A stretch of DNA of 64,000 bases from Halobacillus_B sp963739045 (GCA_963739045.1 CAVTYY010000001.1:620001-684000); one strand, 5' to 3'. Shown: positions 49,226-57,906, counted from the stretch's first letter. Notes: generated by a model not told the origin, from the letters alone. Program-made: numbers and translations.

Positions 49226-50521
49226 ATGAAACAAACGCTTGCTAAACAAAGATGGATGAGACTGATCCCTATTGCCTTTATTACGTACAGCCTGGCTTAT
49301 CTGGACCGCGCCAACTATGGTTTTGGCGCTGCCTCTGGACTGGCAAATGACTTGCACATTACACCAGGTATTTCTTCATTGCTAGGTGCGTTATTCTTCC
49401 TGGGATATTTCTTCTTCCAGATACCCGGCGCCCATTATGCAGAAAATAAGAGTGCGAAGAAACTTATTTTCTGGTCGTTAATTCTATGGGGAATCCTGGC
49501 TAGTTTAACCGGAATGATTTCCAACGTTAACTTTCTATTTGCAATCCGGTTTTTATTAGGTGTTGTTGAAAGCGCTGTTATGCCGGCAATGCTTGTATTC
49601 CTAAGTCACTGGTTTACTAAAGAAGAACGTTCCCGTGCCAATACTTTCTTGATTTTAGGAAATCCGGCCACTGTCTTGTGGATGTCGATTATATCAGGGT
49701 ATTTACTACATTCCTTTGGCTGGAGATGGATGTTTATCCTCGAAGGTCTTCCAGCTGTAGTATGGGCGTTCATTTGGTGGAAGCTTGTTAACGATAAGCC
49801 TAAGGACGCTAAGTGGCTGTCTGATGGTGAGAAATCTGCTCTGCAAAAGGAACTGGATAAAGAACAGCAGGGGATTAAACCCGTTAAAAATTATCGTGAA
49901 GCCTTTAAGAATAAAACTGTTATTCTGCTTAGTTTTCAGTATGCGCTGTGGAGTATTGGAGTGTACGGATTTGTCATGTGGCTGCCGTCGATCATTAGTG
50001 CAGCTCCAAACATGGATATGGTGTCAACGGGATGGTTGTCTGCTGTGCCATACATTCTAGCCGTGATCTTAATGCTGACTGGTTCATATTTCTCTGATAA
50101 AACTTTGAATAGAAGCAGATTTGTCTGGCCATTCCTTCTTATTGGAGCAGTTGCCTTCTATTGTTCCTACTTAGTGGGGACGAGTAACTTTTGGCTTTCC
50201 TTTGCCCTGTTAATCATTGCTGGAGGAGCAATGTATGCGCCTTATGGTCCGTTCTTTGCGATCATTCCTGAAATTCTTCCGCGTAACGTCTCTGGCGGCG
50301 CGATGGCATTGATTAATAGCTGCGGAGCCCTTGGTTCATTCGTCGGCGCCTATTTTGTTGGTTACTTGAATGGCGCTACCGGCGGGTTTGGAGCTTCTTA
50401 TATCTTTATGTCAGGTTCGCTGCTTGCTGCAGCTATTCTTACCGTTTGGGCGACTCAGTCAGCAAAGAAACGTACAAAAGCCCCTTCGGAAACTATGAGT
50501 TTACAAAGAAAAACAGTATAA
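49226..50521 (+). CDS. MFS transporter, ACS (hexuronate/galactonate-like) family
   Basis: The 431-residue protein has 12 membrane helices and anion:cation-symporter features: 'YLDRANYGFGAAS' in helix 1, 'RFLLGVVESAVMPAML' and 'FLFQIPGA'-type region near helix 3. Known members carry hexuronates, gluconate or galactonate. In this operon it should import the sugar acid or sugar that the kinase and isomerase process. GGAGCGAAG before the ATG sits inside the kinase gene end. Confidence 0.86.
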   Translation: MKQTLAKQRWMRLIPIAFITYSLAYLDRANYGFGAASGLANDLHITPGISSLLGALFFLGYFFFQIPGAHYAENKSAKKLIFWSLILWGILASLTGMISNVNFLFAIRFLLGVVESAVMPAMLVFLSHWFTKEERSRANTFLILGNPATVLWMSIISGYLLHSFGWRWMFILEGLPAVVWAFIWWKLVNDKPKDAKWLSDGEKSALQKELDKEQQGIKPVKNYREAFKNKTVILLSFQYALWSIGVYGFVMWLPSIISAAPNMDMVSTGWLSAVPYILAVILMLTGSYFSDKTLNRSRFVWPFLLIGAVAFYCSYLVGTSNFWLSFALLIIAGGAMYAPYGPFFAIIPEILPRNVSGGAMALINSCGALGSFVGAYFVGYLNGATGGFGASYIFMSGSLLAAAILTVWATQSAKKRTKAPSETMSLQRKTV

Positions 50522-50562
50522 GAATCGATCATTATCCGCGTCATTACAATCCGAAGGGGAAG

Positions 50563-50592
50563 AAGGACTGGCGGTTCGCTAGTCCTTTTCTC
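50563..50592 (+). terminator. Terminator between the MFS and LacI genes
   Basis: AAGGACTGGCG (50563-50573) pairs with CGCTAGTCCTT (50577-50587) over a GTT loop, and TTTTCT follows. It ends the first half of the locus. Confidence 0.85.
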
Positions 50593-50666
50593 CTGCCTTC
50601 CGGGTAGATAAATTAAAGCAGGCATATTACAATGGAAGGAATAACGGTTTTGTAAAGGTTGATAAC

Positions 50667-51674
50667 ATGGAACGAGTGACAATGGCAGACGTAGCCAAAG
50701 AAGCAGGTGTCTCGAAAAGCACCGTCTCCCAGTATTTAAATAAACGTTACGAATACATGGGCGAAAAGACGAGAACCAGAATCAAAGAAGCGATTGAACG
50801 GCTGGACTATCAGCCCAATTATATTGCCCGCAGCCTTAAGCAGAAACGAACATCTATGATCGGAATAATTGTAGCGAACATTATGCACCGATTTTCTACC
50901 GAGGTCAGTCACGCAATTGAAGAATACTGCTATGATTCAGATATTCAGGCGATCGTGTGTAATGCTGATGATGACCCAGCTAAAGAAAAGAAATATATTG
51001 AAATGCTGATGGCTAAACAAGTGGACGGCTTGATTATTTTTCCTACAGCGAAGAATATTGACTTATATGATCAGATGATTAAATCGGGCTATCCCGTTGT
51101 ATTTATGGACCGGAAAGCAGGAGATCTGAACCTTCCTAGAATTGTAGCCAATAACGTGGAAAGTGCCTACGATGCCGTGGATCATTTTATTAAATACGGC
51201 CATCGTAAGATTTCAATTATTACTCAGGAATTATCCACCAGTCCCCGGGCAGAAAGGGTCACAGGATATAAGAATTGCCTGCAGGATCATGAGATTGAAT
51301 ACAAGGACGAATACGTAATTAATCAGCCCATTGAGGAACTTCAGTTAGAACTGGACCGAATGTTTTCCTTAAGTCAGCCTCCCACTGCTTTACTGGCAGG
51401 GAACGATCTTGTCTTTCTTGAAATCTTAAGATTTATGAAGAGGAAATCCATTAGCGTTCCAGAGGATTTTTCACTGGTGGTGTTTGATAACATTCCATTT
51501 GCCGATGTGGCGACTCCCGCAGTATCAACGATTTCACAGCCTGCTTTTGAAATGGGACAAAAAGCAGCAGAATTGCTATTAAAGCAAATTAAGAAAGAAG
51601 ATGTGGAGTTAAAAGAATATCAGTACCCTTGTGACTTGGTGATCCGTGAAACTTCAGCCAGACAGACTGACTGA
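50667..51674 (+). CDS. LacI-family transcriptional regulator (KdgR-like)
   Basis: The 335-residue protein has a LacI HTH (3-50; MADVAKEAGVSKSTVSQYLN, hinge near residue 55) and a periplasmic-binding-like sensor (about 60-330). The YLNKRYEYMGEKTRTRI region resembles KdgR of Bacillus. The palindromic operator before the operon and the identical one just after this gene are its likely sites. The gene's own promoter region (50593-50666) has no copy of the operator, so it may not be autoregulated there. Confidence 0.9.
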   Translation: MERVTMADVAKEAGVSKSTVSQYLNKRYEYMGEKTRTRIKEAIERLDYQPNYIARSLKQKRTSMIGIIVANIMHRFSTEVSHAIEEYCYDSDIQAIVCNADDDPAKEKKYIEMLMAKQVDGLIIFPTAKNIDLYDQMIKSGYPVVFMDRKAGDLNLPRIVANNVESAYDAVDHFIKYGHRKISIITQELSTSPRAERVTGYKNCLQDHEIEYKDEYVINQPIEELQLELDRMFSLSQPPTALLAGNDLVFLEILRFMKRKSISVPEDFSLVVFDNIPFADVATPAVSTISQPAFEMGQKAAELLLKQIKKEDVELKEYQYPCDLVIRETSARQTD

Positions 51675-51706
51675 AGTTGCGGAGGCGCCGTTTATTTTAC
51701 TTCTGT

Positions 51707-51722
51707 ACTAAACCGATTTAGT
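51707..51722. promoter_or_regulatory. Second LacI-type operator
   Basis: ACTAAACCGATTTAGT is identical to the site at 47450. It lies between the lacI gene and the hxlA-like gene and so places hxlAB in the same regulon. A promoter at this point is not clear. Confidence 0.83.
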
Positions 51723-51758
51723 TCCTGCCATCTGATTAAAAAAAGGAGGAGATTTTGA

Positions 51759-52385
51759 ATGAATATTCAATTAGCCTTAGATCGATTCTCTATTGAGGAT
51801 GCGAAAGCTATTGCCAGGGAAGTAGAAGACCATGTGGATTGGATAGAAGTTGGAACATCTCTAATTAAAGAATTCGGGATGCCAAGCGTGAAAGAACTGA
51901 AAGCGGCCTTCCCTGATAAAACCATCCTTGCAGATATGAAAACGATGGATAACGCGAAATATGAGGCAGCCTTATGCTTTGAAGCAGGTGCCGATGTTAT
52001 GACCGTCATGGGCGCGGCATCTGAGGCTACGATTACCACCTGTATTCAAACCGCGCGTCAATACGGCAAAGAGGTAATGATTGATCTGCTGAACTTAACG
52101 GATTCGCAAAAAGAGCAGCTCAAGAGCTATAACGATGTGATCTTCTGTGAACATGTAAGTAAAGATGATCAGGAAACAAGCGGAAGCAAGAATGAAACGA
52201 CGTCTTCCCTTTTCCAAGACAAAAGACTTGCCATGGCGGGCGGGATTACGGAAGCATCCCTTGTCCGTTTGCGGGACTTGAAGCCAGAAGTAGTCATTAT
52301 TGGTTCAGCGATTACGAAAGCAGCCAACCGCAGGCAGGCGGCAGAACGATTAAAACAATTGAGCAAGTATGAGGAGGCAAAATAA
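51759..52385 (+). CDS. hxlA: 3-hexulose-6-phosphate synthase-like (HPS/KGPDC superfamily)
   Basis: The 208-residue protein is an orotidine-decarboxylase-superfamily TIM barrel of the HPS/3-keto-L-gulonate-6-phosphate decarboxylase group. Landmarks are LALDRFSIEDA, WIEVGTSLIKEFG, the metal/catalytic ILADMKTMDNAKYE, 'EAGADVMTVMGAAS' and the phosphate-binding AMAGGITEAS and VIIGSAIT. The D-x-K-x-x-D arrangement fits HPS, which condenses formaldehyde with ribulose-5-phosphate (or the reverse). AAGGAGGAG precedes it, and it is coupled to hxlB by one base. KGPDC-type decarboxylation remains an alternative. Confidence 0.82.
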   Translation: MNIQLALDRFSIEDAKAIAREVEDHVDWIEVGTSLIKEFGMPSVKELKAAFPDKTILADMKTMDNAKYEAALCFEAGADVMTVMGAASEATITTCIQTARQYGKEVMIDLLNLTDSQKEQLKSYNDVIFCEHVSKDDQETSGSKNETTSSLFQDKRLAMAGGITEASLVRLRDLKPEVVIIGSAITKAANRRQAAERLKQLSKYEEAK

Positions 52386-52933
52386 TGAGTTATATGGAAA
52401 CCATTTTAGAAGAAATCAAATCTGTAAGCCAATTGATCGACGAAGTAGAGGTCAAACAAACAGCCAAACGATTAGTTGCAGGAAAAAGGATCTTCGTAAC
52501 TGGGGAGGGCCGCTCAGGATTGATGGCTAAGTCTTTTGCGATGCGCCTAATGCATTTAGGAGCTGAGGTCTATGTGATTGGGGAAACGATCACGCCGGCG
52601 ATTGGAGGAGACGATCTGCTTGTCGCAATCTCTGGATCCGGCACTACGAAGAGTGTCGTCTGGACCGCTGAAAAAGCTGCTGAACTTGGATGTGATGTTA
52701 CTGCGGTAACGACAAATCCGGAATCAAGTCTCGCTGAAGCCGCGACTACTGTGCTGCAGATCCCTGCGGCCACAAAGTATCGTCGTGAAAATGAGGTGAA
52801 GACTATTCAGCCGCTTGGCTCCTTATTTGATCAATGTGCGCATATTGTCTTCGATACGATCTGCTTATTCTATGGGGAATTGAATGATGTGGACCATGCG
52901 AAAGCTTTCAGCAAGCACAGCAATGTGGAATAA
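52385..52933 (+). CDS. hxlB: 6-phospho-3-hexuloisomerase-like SIS-domain protein
   Basis: The 182-residue protein is a single SIS domain. The sugar-phosphate loop is 'FVTGEGRSGLMAKSFAMRLMHLG', with SGSGTTKSV as second phosphate motif and a C-terminal 'SLFDQCAHIVFDTICLFY' dimer helix. HxlB proteins convert D-arabino-hex-3-ulose 6-phosphate to fructose-6-phosphate. The coupled hxlA-like gene supports the name. A terminator follows. Confidence 0.88.
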   Translation: MSYMETILEEIKSVSQLIDEVEVKQTAKRLVAGKRIFVTGEGRSGLMAKSFAMRLMHLGAEVYVIGETITPAIGGDDLLVAISGSGTTKSVVWTAEKAAELGCDVTAVTTNPESSLAEAATTVLQIPAATKYRRENEVKTIQPLGSLFDQCAHIVFDTICLFYGELNDVDHAKAFSKHSNVE

Positions 52934-52988
52934 ATGTTTTTGCAGACGTTAGGAATAAGAGCAGTGAAAAACCTTATAATTAGTAAAC

Positions 52989-53022
52989 AAAGACGCTTGG
53001 GTAACTTCAAGCGTCTTTGTTT
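52989..53022 (+). terminator. Terminator of the hxlAB-like genes
   Basis: A perfect 11-bp stem (AAAGACGCTTG / CAAGCGTCTTT) with an 8-nt loop is followed by GTTTTT. Confidence 0.92.
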
Positions 53023-53516
53023 TTATATTCTGTTATTAAAAGAAAGCTGCCTATTCTTTGGTTGAATGTGAATATCAGGGGAATGACTTGATCAAATGCA
53101 TCACCACAGAAAATTGCAATTCAGCATTTGCGTACTTTCCATGGGCGGCGGGTGAGCTTCCTAGGGCAAGGAAGTGCCTCTATAATTGGACACTAATTAA
53201 GCTATTTTTTGAAGTTTCTGTAGTATTACACATGGCTCATTTGAATCACCTGTGTAGAGGAAGAGACAGATTTGGTGACCGGGATAGGGGCGTTCATTTT
53301 TTATGCGATGGGTGGCGAAGGAAATGACGAGACTCCCGTGGGAGAAGGTGCTAGGTGAGACCCCACAGGGAGTGAAAACGAGCGAGGAGGCTCGCCAGCT
53401 CCCCCACAGGAAAGCGAGTTATTTCCTTCGCCACCCTCCTCTTATTTTATTAACGGCCCCACCATTTCAATGTTTGTATTTCAAGATTCCTCTTGTTTTT
53501 ATCGTAGGACTTTTTC
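53023..53516. other. Intergenic region with repeat F, no supported gene
   Basis: Frames at 53058-53327 and 53303-53581 lack RBSs and run into the repeat, so I do not regard them as genes. Apart from repeat copy F (53310-53436) I see nothing identifiable; the stretch near 53180-53270 may be remnant sequence. Confidence 0.5.
53310..53436. repeat. Palindromic repeat copy F (127 bp)
   Basis: The ends are GGGTGGCGAAGGAAAT and its perfect inverse ATTTCCTTCGCCACCC. Inside are GACGAGACTCCCGTGGGAGAAGG, GGTGAGACCCCACAGGG, GAGCGAGGAGGCTCGCCAGC and CCCCCACAGGAAAGCGAGTT. This is the clearest full-length member and shows the family block order. Confidence 0.9.
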
Positions 53517-54698
53517 TTAGCGTGGTCCAAACTCCTCTGTCATTTTCCTTGCCCATGCTGCCAGCATACTCGCCCCGATAGGCAATGCTTCTTCATCAAG
53601 GTCAAACTTCGGATGATGAAGCGGGTATACTGCATTTTTCGCTTCGTTACGAACGCCAAGCCGAAAGAAAATGGCCGGGATCTTCTCGGCGTAGAAAGAG
53701 AAATCCTCCCCGCCCATCGAAGGCTTCACTATAGAAAAACGATCCTCTCCCAGCACATCCTGCACCGTAGTCTCTACGGAAGGGAGCAGGGAAGCGTCGT
53801 TGATCAGCGGCGGGTAATAGTATTTATAGTTCAACTTGTAATCCACGCCGAATGCCTGAGTAATTCCTTTCACGACCTGTTCCATCCGTTCCTCAATAGA
53901 GTAGCGTACCTCAGGATCGAGTGTCCGTACCGTTCCACCTAGTTTCACGCGCGGAGCAATGGCATTATCAGCCGTTCCCCCGTGAATTTGCCCAATGGTT
54001 AAGACGGTGGGAGAGAGTGGATCAACTTGCCTGCTTACCACCTGCTGCAGCGAACTAATAACTTCGGCTGCGATCGTGATCGAATCGGCTGCCTTATGTG
54101 GGTGTGCAGCATGACCGCCTTCTCCGATGATTTCTAGATCAAAGAAATCAGCAGCTGCACATGCTTCTTTCAAGGCACAGGTCACTTTACCGGTGTTAAC
54201 GTCAGGATTAACATGCAGGCCGCCGATCGCATCCACCTTTGGATCTTCCAGGATCCCTTCGTTAATCATTTCACGTGCCCCGAACAGACCTTCCTCCGCT
54301 GGCTGAAAAATCAGCTTAATGGACCCTTTTTTTGGAGGATGATCTTTAAGGAGTTTTGCTGCCCCGAGGAGCATCGTAGTGTGGCCGTCATGTCCGCATA
54401 AATGTGCCTTTCCATCGATTTTAGAGGCGTAGCTTGTCTCTTTTTCATCGGTGATGGGAAGGGCATCCATATCGGCTCTTAAACCGATAACCGGTCCAGC
54501 TTCTTCTCCTTCTATTAAAGCGGTTACCCCTGTTTGAGCGAGAACCTTTGGAGTATAGCCAAGTTCAATTAAAGTCTTTTGAACGAACTTCGATGTATTG
54601 TATTCATCAAACCCAGTTTCCGGCTGTTCATGTAAAGAACGCCTCCACTTTGTTAATAGCTGTTGAAAACTTCGAGCTTGTTCTAATAGAGTATTCAA
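53517..54698 (-). CDS. M20D amidohydrolase (N-acyl-amino-acid amidase/YxeP type)
   Basis: The 393-residue protein is a typical M20D metallohydrolase: 'RRSLHEQPETGFDEYNTS' opening, metal Cys-x-His in HLCGHDGHTTMLLG (about 100), Glu in FQPAEEGLFGA (about 135), His in GGLHVNPD and a late His near YPLHHPKFD. It removes acyl groups from amino acids or related amides. The chosen TTG start at 54698 has GGGAGGG 6 nt upstream; the ATG 33 bases further up has no RBS. The gene is divergent from nhaC. Confidence 0.88.
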   Translation of the reverse strand: MNTLLEQARSFQQLLTKWRRSLHEQPETGFDEYNTSKFVQKTLIELGYTPKVLAQTGVTALIEGEEAGPVIGLRADMDALPITDEKETSYASKIDGKAHLCGHDGHTTMLLGAAKLLKDHPPKKGSIKLIFQPAEEGLFGAREMINEGILEDPKVDAIGGLHVNPDVNTGKVTCALKEACAAADFFDLEIIGEGGHAAHPHKAADSITIAAEVISSLQQVVSRQVDPLSPTVLTIGQIHGGTADNAIAPRVKLGGTVRTLDPEVRYSIEERMEQVVKGITQAFGVDYKLNYKYYYPPLINDASLLPSVETTVQDVLGEDRFSIVKPSMGGEDFSFYAEKIPAIFFRLGVRNEAKNAVYPLHHPKFDLDEEALPIGASMLAAWARKMTEEFGPR

Positions 54699-54845
54699 AA
54701 GTAACCCTCCCAGTTGAAATAGTAACTCCATACTGCTGAATCGACACTATTTTTATAGTTTTTCACATTCTCTTCCAGCCGGGCAATATTTTTTTGTTTT
54801 TTTCTCAACATCCTGTCTCTTTCTTTGTTTTTCTCTTACTTTTCT

Positions 54846-54875
54846 TTGAGATAAAGATCGGAGTTTCTTTATAAT
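54846..54875 (+). promoter_or_regulatory. Sigma-A promoter of the NhaC-type gene
   Basis: TTGAGA (54846-54851) and TATAAT (54870-54875) are 18 bp apart, 65 bp before the nhaC ATG. Confidence 0.75.
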
Positions 54876-54940
54876 GCAACCATATGATTTCAAACTATTT
54901 ACAATATTTCGATTCTAAAACAAAGAAGGGGGAAAATGTT

Positions 54941-56446
54941 ATGGAGAACTTTGGGATACTTTCGTTACTGCCTTCCATTGTAGCGCTGGCACTCGCCATT
55001 TGGACGAAGAGGGTAGTACCGTCCTTACTCGCAGGGATATTAATCGGCACCATTATGATTGACACCCATGCCAATGGTTTTTTTCATGCTATTTTACTTT
55101 CGATTATTAATTTATTTGGAGCCATTGCCGGTCATCCTGCTGATGCCGATGCTGGAATCAGAGGAATGGGACTCGTGCAAGGGCCGGGAAGGGCAGAGCT
55201 GGTGATCGTTGTGTTCCTGCTTGGTGCTTTTATTGGAGTATTAAATAAATCCGGCGGGGCGTATGCGTTTGGCCGGTGGCTGGCAGATAAAGTCCGTGGA
55301 AAAAAAGGAGCGCAGGTTTCTACGGCACTGATGGGAAGCTCTTTGTTTACGAGTGCTTACTTTAGTTCGCTTGCTACAGGAACAGTATTTCGTCCGATTT
55401 ATGACCGCATGAATATATCCAGAGCCAAACTTGCCTTCTTTCTGGACTCCACCGCCTCTCCTATCAATGTTCTGGTACCGATCTCCGGGTGGGTTGCCTT
55501 TATGGGAGCCTTAATGGTCGACAATATTCCAAGTGTAGAGGATCCGATTAAAGGGCTGGCTCAAACCATCCCCTATAACTTTTACAATCTCGTTGTCCTG
55601 ATTATGGTCTTTCTAATGGCTGCAGGGAAGGTTAAGGATTTTGGACCGATGAAGAAAGCAGAAGAAAAAGCTCGTCTAGGTGCAGAAACATACAGCGAAG
55701 TCGCTGCAACGGAGGAAGAGAAGAAGCAGAATACTTCTGAGGAAACTGTACATAAAGGTACGGTATCGGACATGCTGCTTCCGCTTGGGGTATCGGTAGC
55801 GATCTTAGTGATCCTTGGGCTGTGGAATTATACTGTACCCATTTTTGCTGATGTACCTACTGTGCCTCTTGATGGAAATAAGATGTTGATCCTCAGCTTT
55901 AGTGTCGGAATCGTTCTTGCTTTTATTAAGTACACCGCCAAAAAGCTGATGTCTCCTAAGGAATTTATGAATGAACTTTTCGAAGGCAGCAAAACGGTAA
56001 TCCTGGGAGGCGTCATCATTATTTTAGCGGTTACGCTTGGGGACATCATGCGAGCTGCGGCACCAGAAGGAATTGGGGCGGCTAGCTATATCGCTGAAAC
56101 AGCTGAAGGAGTTATTCCAAACAGTATCATTCCGTTAGCTGTATTCCTTCTGTCTGGTTTTGTGGCGTTTTCCATGGGAACGTCATTCGGAACATGGGCG
56201 ATCATGATGCCTATTGGCGTTTCCCTCATGATTGCTACCGGAGGAGATCCCATACTGGCAGCGGCAGCCGTTCTTTCTGGCGGAGCGTTTGGGGATCACT
56301 CCTCTCCGATATCAGATACCAGCATCATGTCGTCCGTCGGTGCAGATGTAGAACACATGGAGCACATTAACACCCAACTGCCTTATGCGCTCACTTGCGC
56401 GGGCATTGCCTCAGTATTGTTCTTAGCAGCAGGATTTATATTTTAA
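54941..56446 (+). CDS. NhaC-family Na+/H+ antiporter-like transporter
   Basis: The 501-residue protein has about 11-13 membrane helices. It belongs to the NhaC/Tau-type group: early 'LLPSIVALALAIWTKRVVPSLLAGI', 'FTSAYFSSLATGTVFRPIYDR', 'FLDSTASPINVLVPISGW' and the late 'GGAFGDHSSPISDTSIMSS', where the acidic and Ser residues contribute to ion binding. A soluble Glu-rich loop is at about 235-275. It may exchange Na+ for H+ or carry an organic ion. GAAGGGGG is 9 nt before the ATG at 54941. It is monocistronic. Confidence 0.86.
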   Translation: MENFGILSLLPSIVALALAIWTKRVVPSLLAGILIGTIMIDTHANGFFHAILLSIINLFGAIAGHPADADAGIRGMGLVQGPGRAELVIVVFLLGAFIGVLNKSGGAYAFGRWLADKVRGKKGAQVSTALMGSSLFTSAYFSSLATGTVFRPIYDRMNISRAKLAFFLDSTASPINVLVPISGWVAFMGALMVDNIPSVEDPIKGLAQTIPYNFYNLVVLIMVFLMAAGKVKDFGPMKKAEEKARLGAETYSEVAATEEEKKQNTSEETVHKGTVSDMLLPLGVSVAILVILGLWNYTVPIFADVPTVPLDGNKMLILSFSVGIVLAFIKYTAKKLMSPKEFMNELFEGSKTVILGGVIIILAVTLGDIMRAAAPEGIGAASYIAETAEGVIPNSIIPLAVFLLSGFVAFSMGTSFGTWAIMMPIGVSLMIATGGDPILAAAAVLSGGAFGDHSSPISDTSIMSSVGADVEHMEHINTQLPYALTCAGIASVLFLAAGFIF

Positions 56447-56523
56447 TTTTTTCGATCGCGAGTATCTTTAGATAGATCCGCGGGGTTTATAAAATTAACA
56501 TAGGGAAATATGTCTGTACTCAC

Positions 56524-56564
56524 AAAGCCCGAACCATTTTCTTTCCCTGGTTCGGGCTTTTTCT
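56524..56564 (+). terminator. Terminator of the NhaC-type gene (CCCGAACC family)
   Basis: A 13-bp perfect stem (AAAGCCCGAACCA / TGGTTCGGGCTTT) is followed by TTC and more T. Confidence 0.92.
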
Positions 56565-56595
56565 TCATCGAAGGCTCAGCTTTTCAGTACATTTA

Positions 56596-56760
56596 TTACT
56601 TGATATGGGGGATAGCTGCACTTTGATCTTTTTTGATCACATGGAATGTTCTCTGCCCGTCCATTTGAGCAAATAACACTTGCTCAAGGTCGGTGATGGA
56701 ATAGGTGAGCAGCTGAGCCATCAGCCAGGAACGGTCTTGCTGCAGAAATAAATTAATAGT
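56596..56760 (-). pseudogene. C-terminal remnant of a DUF421 (YetF-like) membrane protein gene
   Basis: A minus-strand frame without a start reads NLFLQQDRSWLMAQLLTYSI then TDLEQVLFAQMDG and ends HIK with a stop at 56596-56598. The layout (short acidic-aromatic segment, Q-L-x-x-x-x-I-x-D-L-x-x-V-x-x-A, then a charged tail) resembles the C-terminus of DUF421 proteins. It begins where the DUF4363-like gene stops but in another frame, which points to a deletion joining the two. Confidence 0.45.
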
Positions 56761-56956
56761 GATCCCAATCTTTCTGTGTATGTTCTGCTAGTTTTTCGGC
56801 TTTGTCCCATTGATGGAGGGCAGCGTAGTGCTCAATCTGGTGAATGTTCTCCTCGATCCTTACCTGAGCCCATACGGTTTGTTTTATTAGGAAATAACTG
56901 ATAAAGATTGCTAGAATAAAGACAATTAATAGAATGTCTATGGTCTTATTTTTCAT
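56753..56956 (-). CDS. DUF4363-like membrane protein, probably truncated
   Basis: The 67-residue product has a membrane helix (about 7-25) and then an amphipathic acidic part (VRIEENIHQIEHYAALHQWDKAEKLAEHTQKDW). The opening MKNKTIDILLIVFIL is that of DUF4363 proteins, which are usually about 110-120 residues and encoded before a DUF421 gene. Here the frame stops early and merges with a DUF421-like tail, so it is probably a damaged gene. AGGGTTAGG gives a moderate RBS. Confidence 0.5.
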   Translation of the reverse strand: MKNKTIDILLIVFILAIFISYFLIKQTVWAQVRIEENIHQIEHYAALHQWDKAEKLAEHTQKDWDHY

Positions 56957-57085
56957 ACCTAACCCTCCACGAACAATCGGTATCTTCTATTCTAGCCAAG
57001 CTTATTTCTTTTAAAACGAACCGATCAGGAGAAGGGGCTGTTTCGTTGAGCGAGATGAACGATCCATAATTAAGGAGAAAGGGAG

Positions 57086-57841
57086 GTGTTCGCCATTTTT
57101 GAGCTTTCTGTATTTCAGTGGATCATGGTCATTATTTGTACAATTTTTATCGGATTTACAAAAACGGGACTGTCGAGTTTGGGAATATTAGTCGTCACCA
57201 TTCTTATGTACATTTTCCCTGCAAAGGCATCAGTGGGAATCTTGCTGCCGATGCTGATTGTCGGTGATTTATTTGCGGTTACTTATTATCGGAAGAACGT
57301 CGTATGGTCTTACTTACTATCTCTCCTCCCATGGGTGTTAGCAGGAATAGTGGCTGGCTATTTTGTCCTGGATCAGGTGAATAGTGATCAGCTTAAACCC
57401 TTGATTGGAGTGCTGGTGCTGGCTTTAATCGTTCTTCATTTCAGCCGGGAAAGGTTAGGGGAGAGGTTTAATCAGCTCTTGCCCGCATCCCTGTGGTTTA
57501 CTGCATTAATGGGGATCCTCGCAGGGTTCACCACGATGATTGGGAATGCAGCAGGCGGAGTAATGGCCATCTATCTATTAGTGAAAGGTCTGCCGAAACA
57601 GGATTTTGTCGGGACGGGAGCCTGGTTTTTCTTGTTTGTGAATGTAATTAAAATCCCTTTCTATATTTATTTAGGATTGATTACGTTTGAAACGATTACT
57701 TTTAACCTCTGGCTGATTCCTACCATTCTAATTGGAGCTATGATCGGGGTGAGGGTCCTCAAGCTGCTTCCGCAGAAAACCTTTCAAGTCCTTGTGTTAG
57801 GGTTTGCTGCGATTGGAGCCATTCGTCTTTTATTTGGTTAA
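57086..57841 (+). CDS. TauE/SafE-family sulfite/anion exporter
   Basis: The 251-residue protein has about eight membrane helices with the internal two-fold repeat of TauE/SafE (CIFIGFTKTGLSSLGIL near residue 17 and GFTTMIGNAAGGVMAIYLL near residue 150). Such transporters are thought to export sulfite, sulfoacetate or similar organosulfur anions. The start is uncertain: the GTG at 57086 overlaps its own RBS (GGGAGGTG), whereas an ATT three codons later would have ideal spacing. Downstream is a GNAT gene, 65 nt away. Confidence 0.87.
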   Translation: MFAIFELSVFQWIMVIICTIFIGFTKTGLSSLGILVVTILMYIFPAKASVGILLPMLIVGDLFAVTYYRKNVVWSYLLSLLPWVLAGIVAGYFVLDQVNSDQLKPLIGVLVLALIVLHFSRERLGERFNQLLPASLWFTALMGILAGFTTMIGNAAGGVMAIYLLVKGLPKQDFVGTGAWFFLFVNVIKIPFYIYLGLITFETITFNLWLIPTILIGAMIGVRVLKLLPQKTFQVLVLGFAAIGAIRLLFG

Positions 57842-57906
57842 CTGCGAACAAGCGGTCTAGTTACTTGCTGGAAAGTTTGAAGCAAGGTGAGGAAAGAGGG
57901 ATGCTC

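Noticed and set aside
53180..53270. Insertion-sequence remnant near TTGGACACTAATTAAG
   Set aside because: No inverse end, no target duplication and no transposase fragment could be found.
53058..53581. Two overlapping plus-strand frames after the hxlAB-like genes
   Set aside because: No RBS, unlikely composition, and both run into the palindromic repeat F; the second also overlaps the amidohydrolase gene end.
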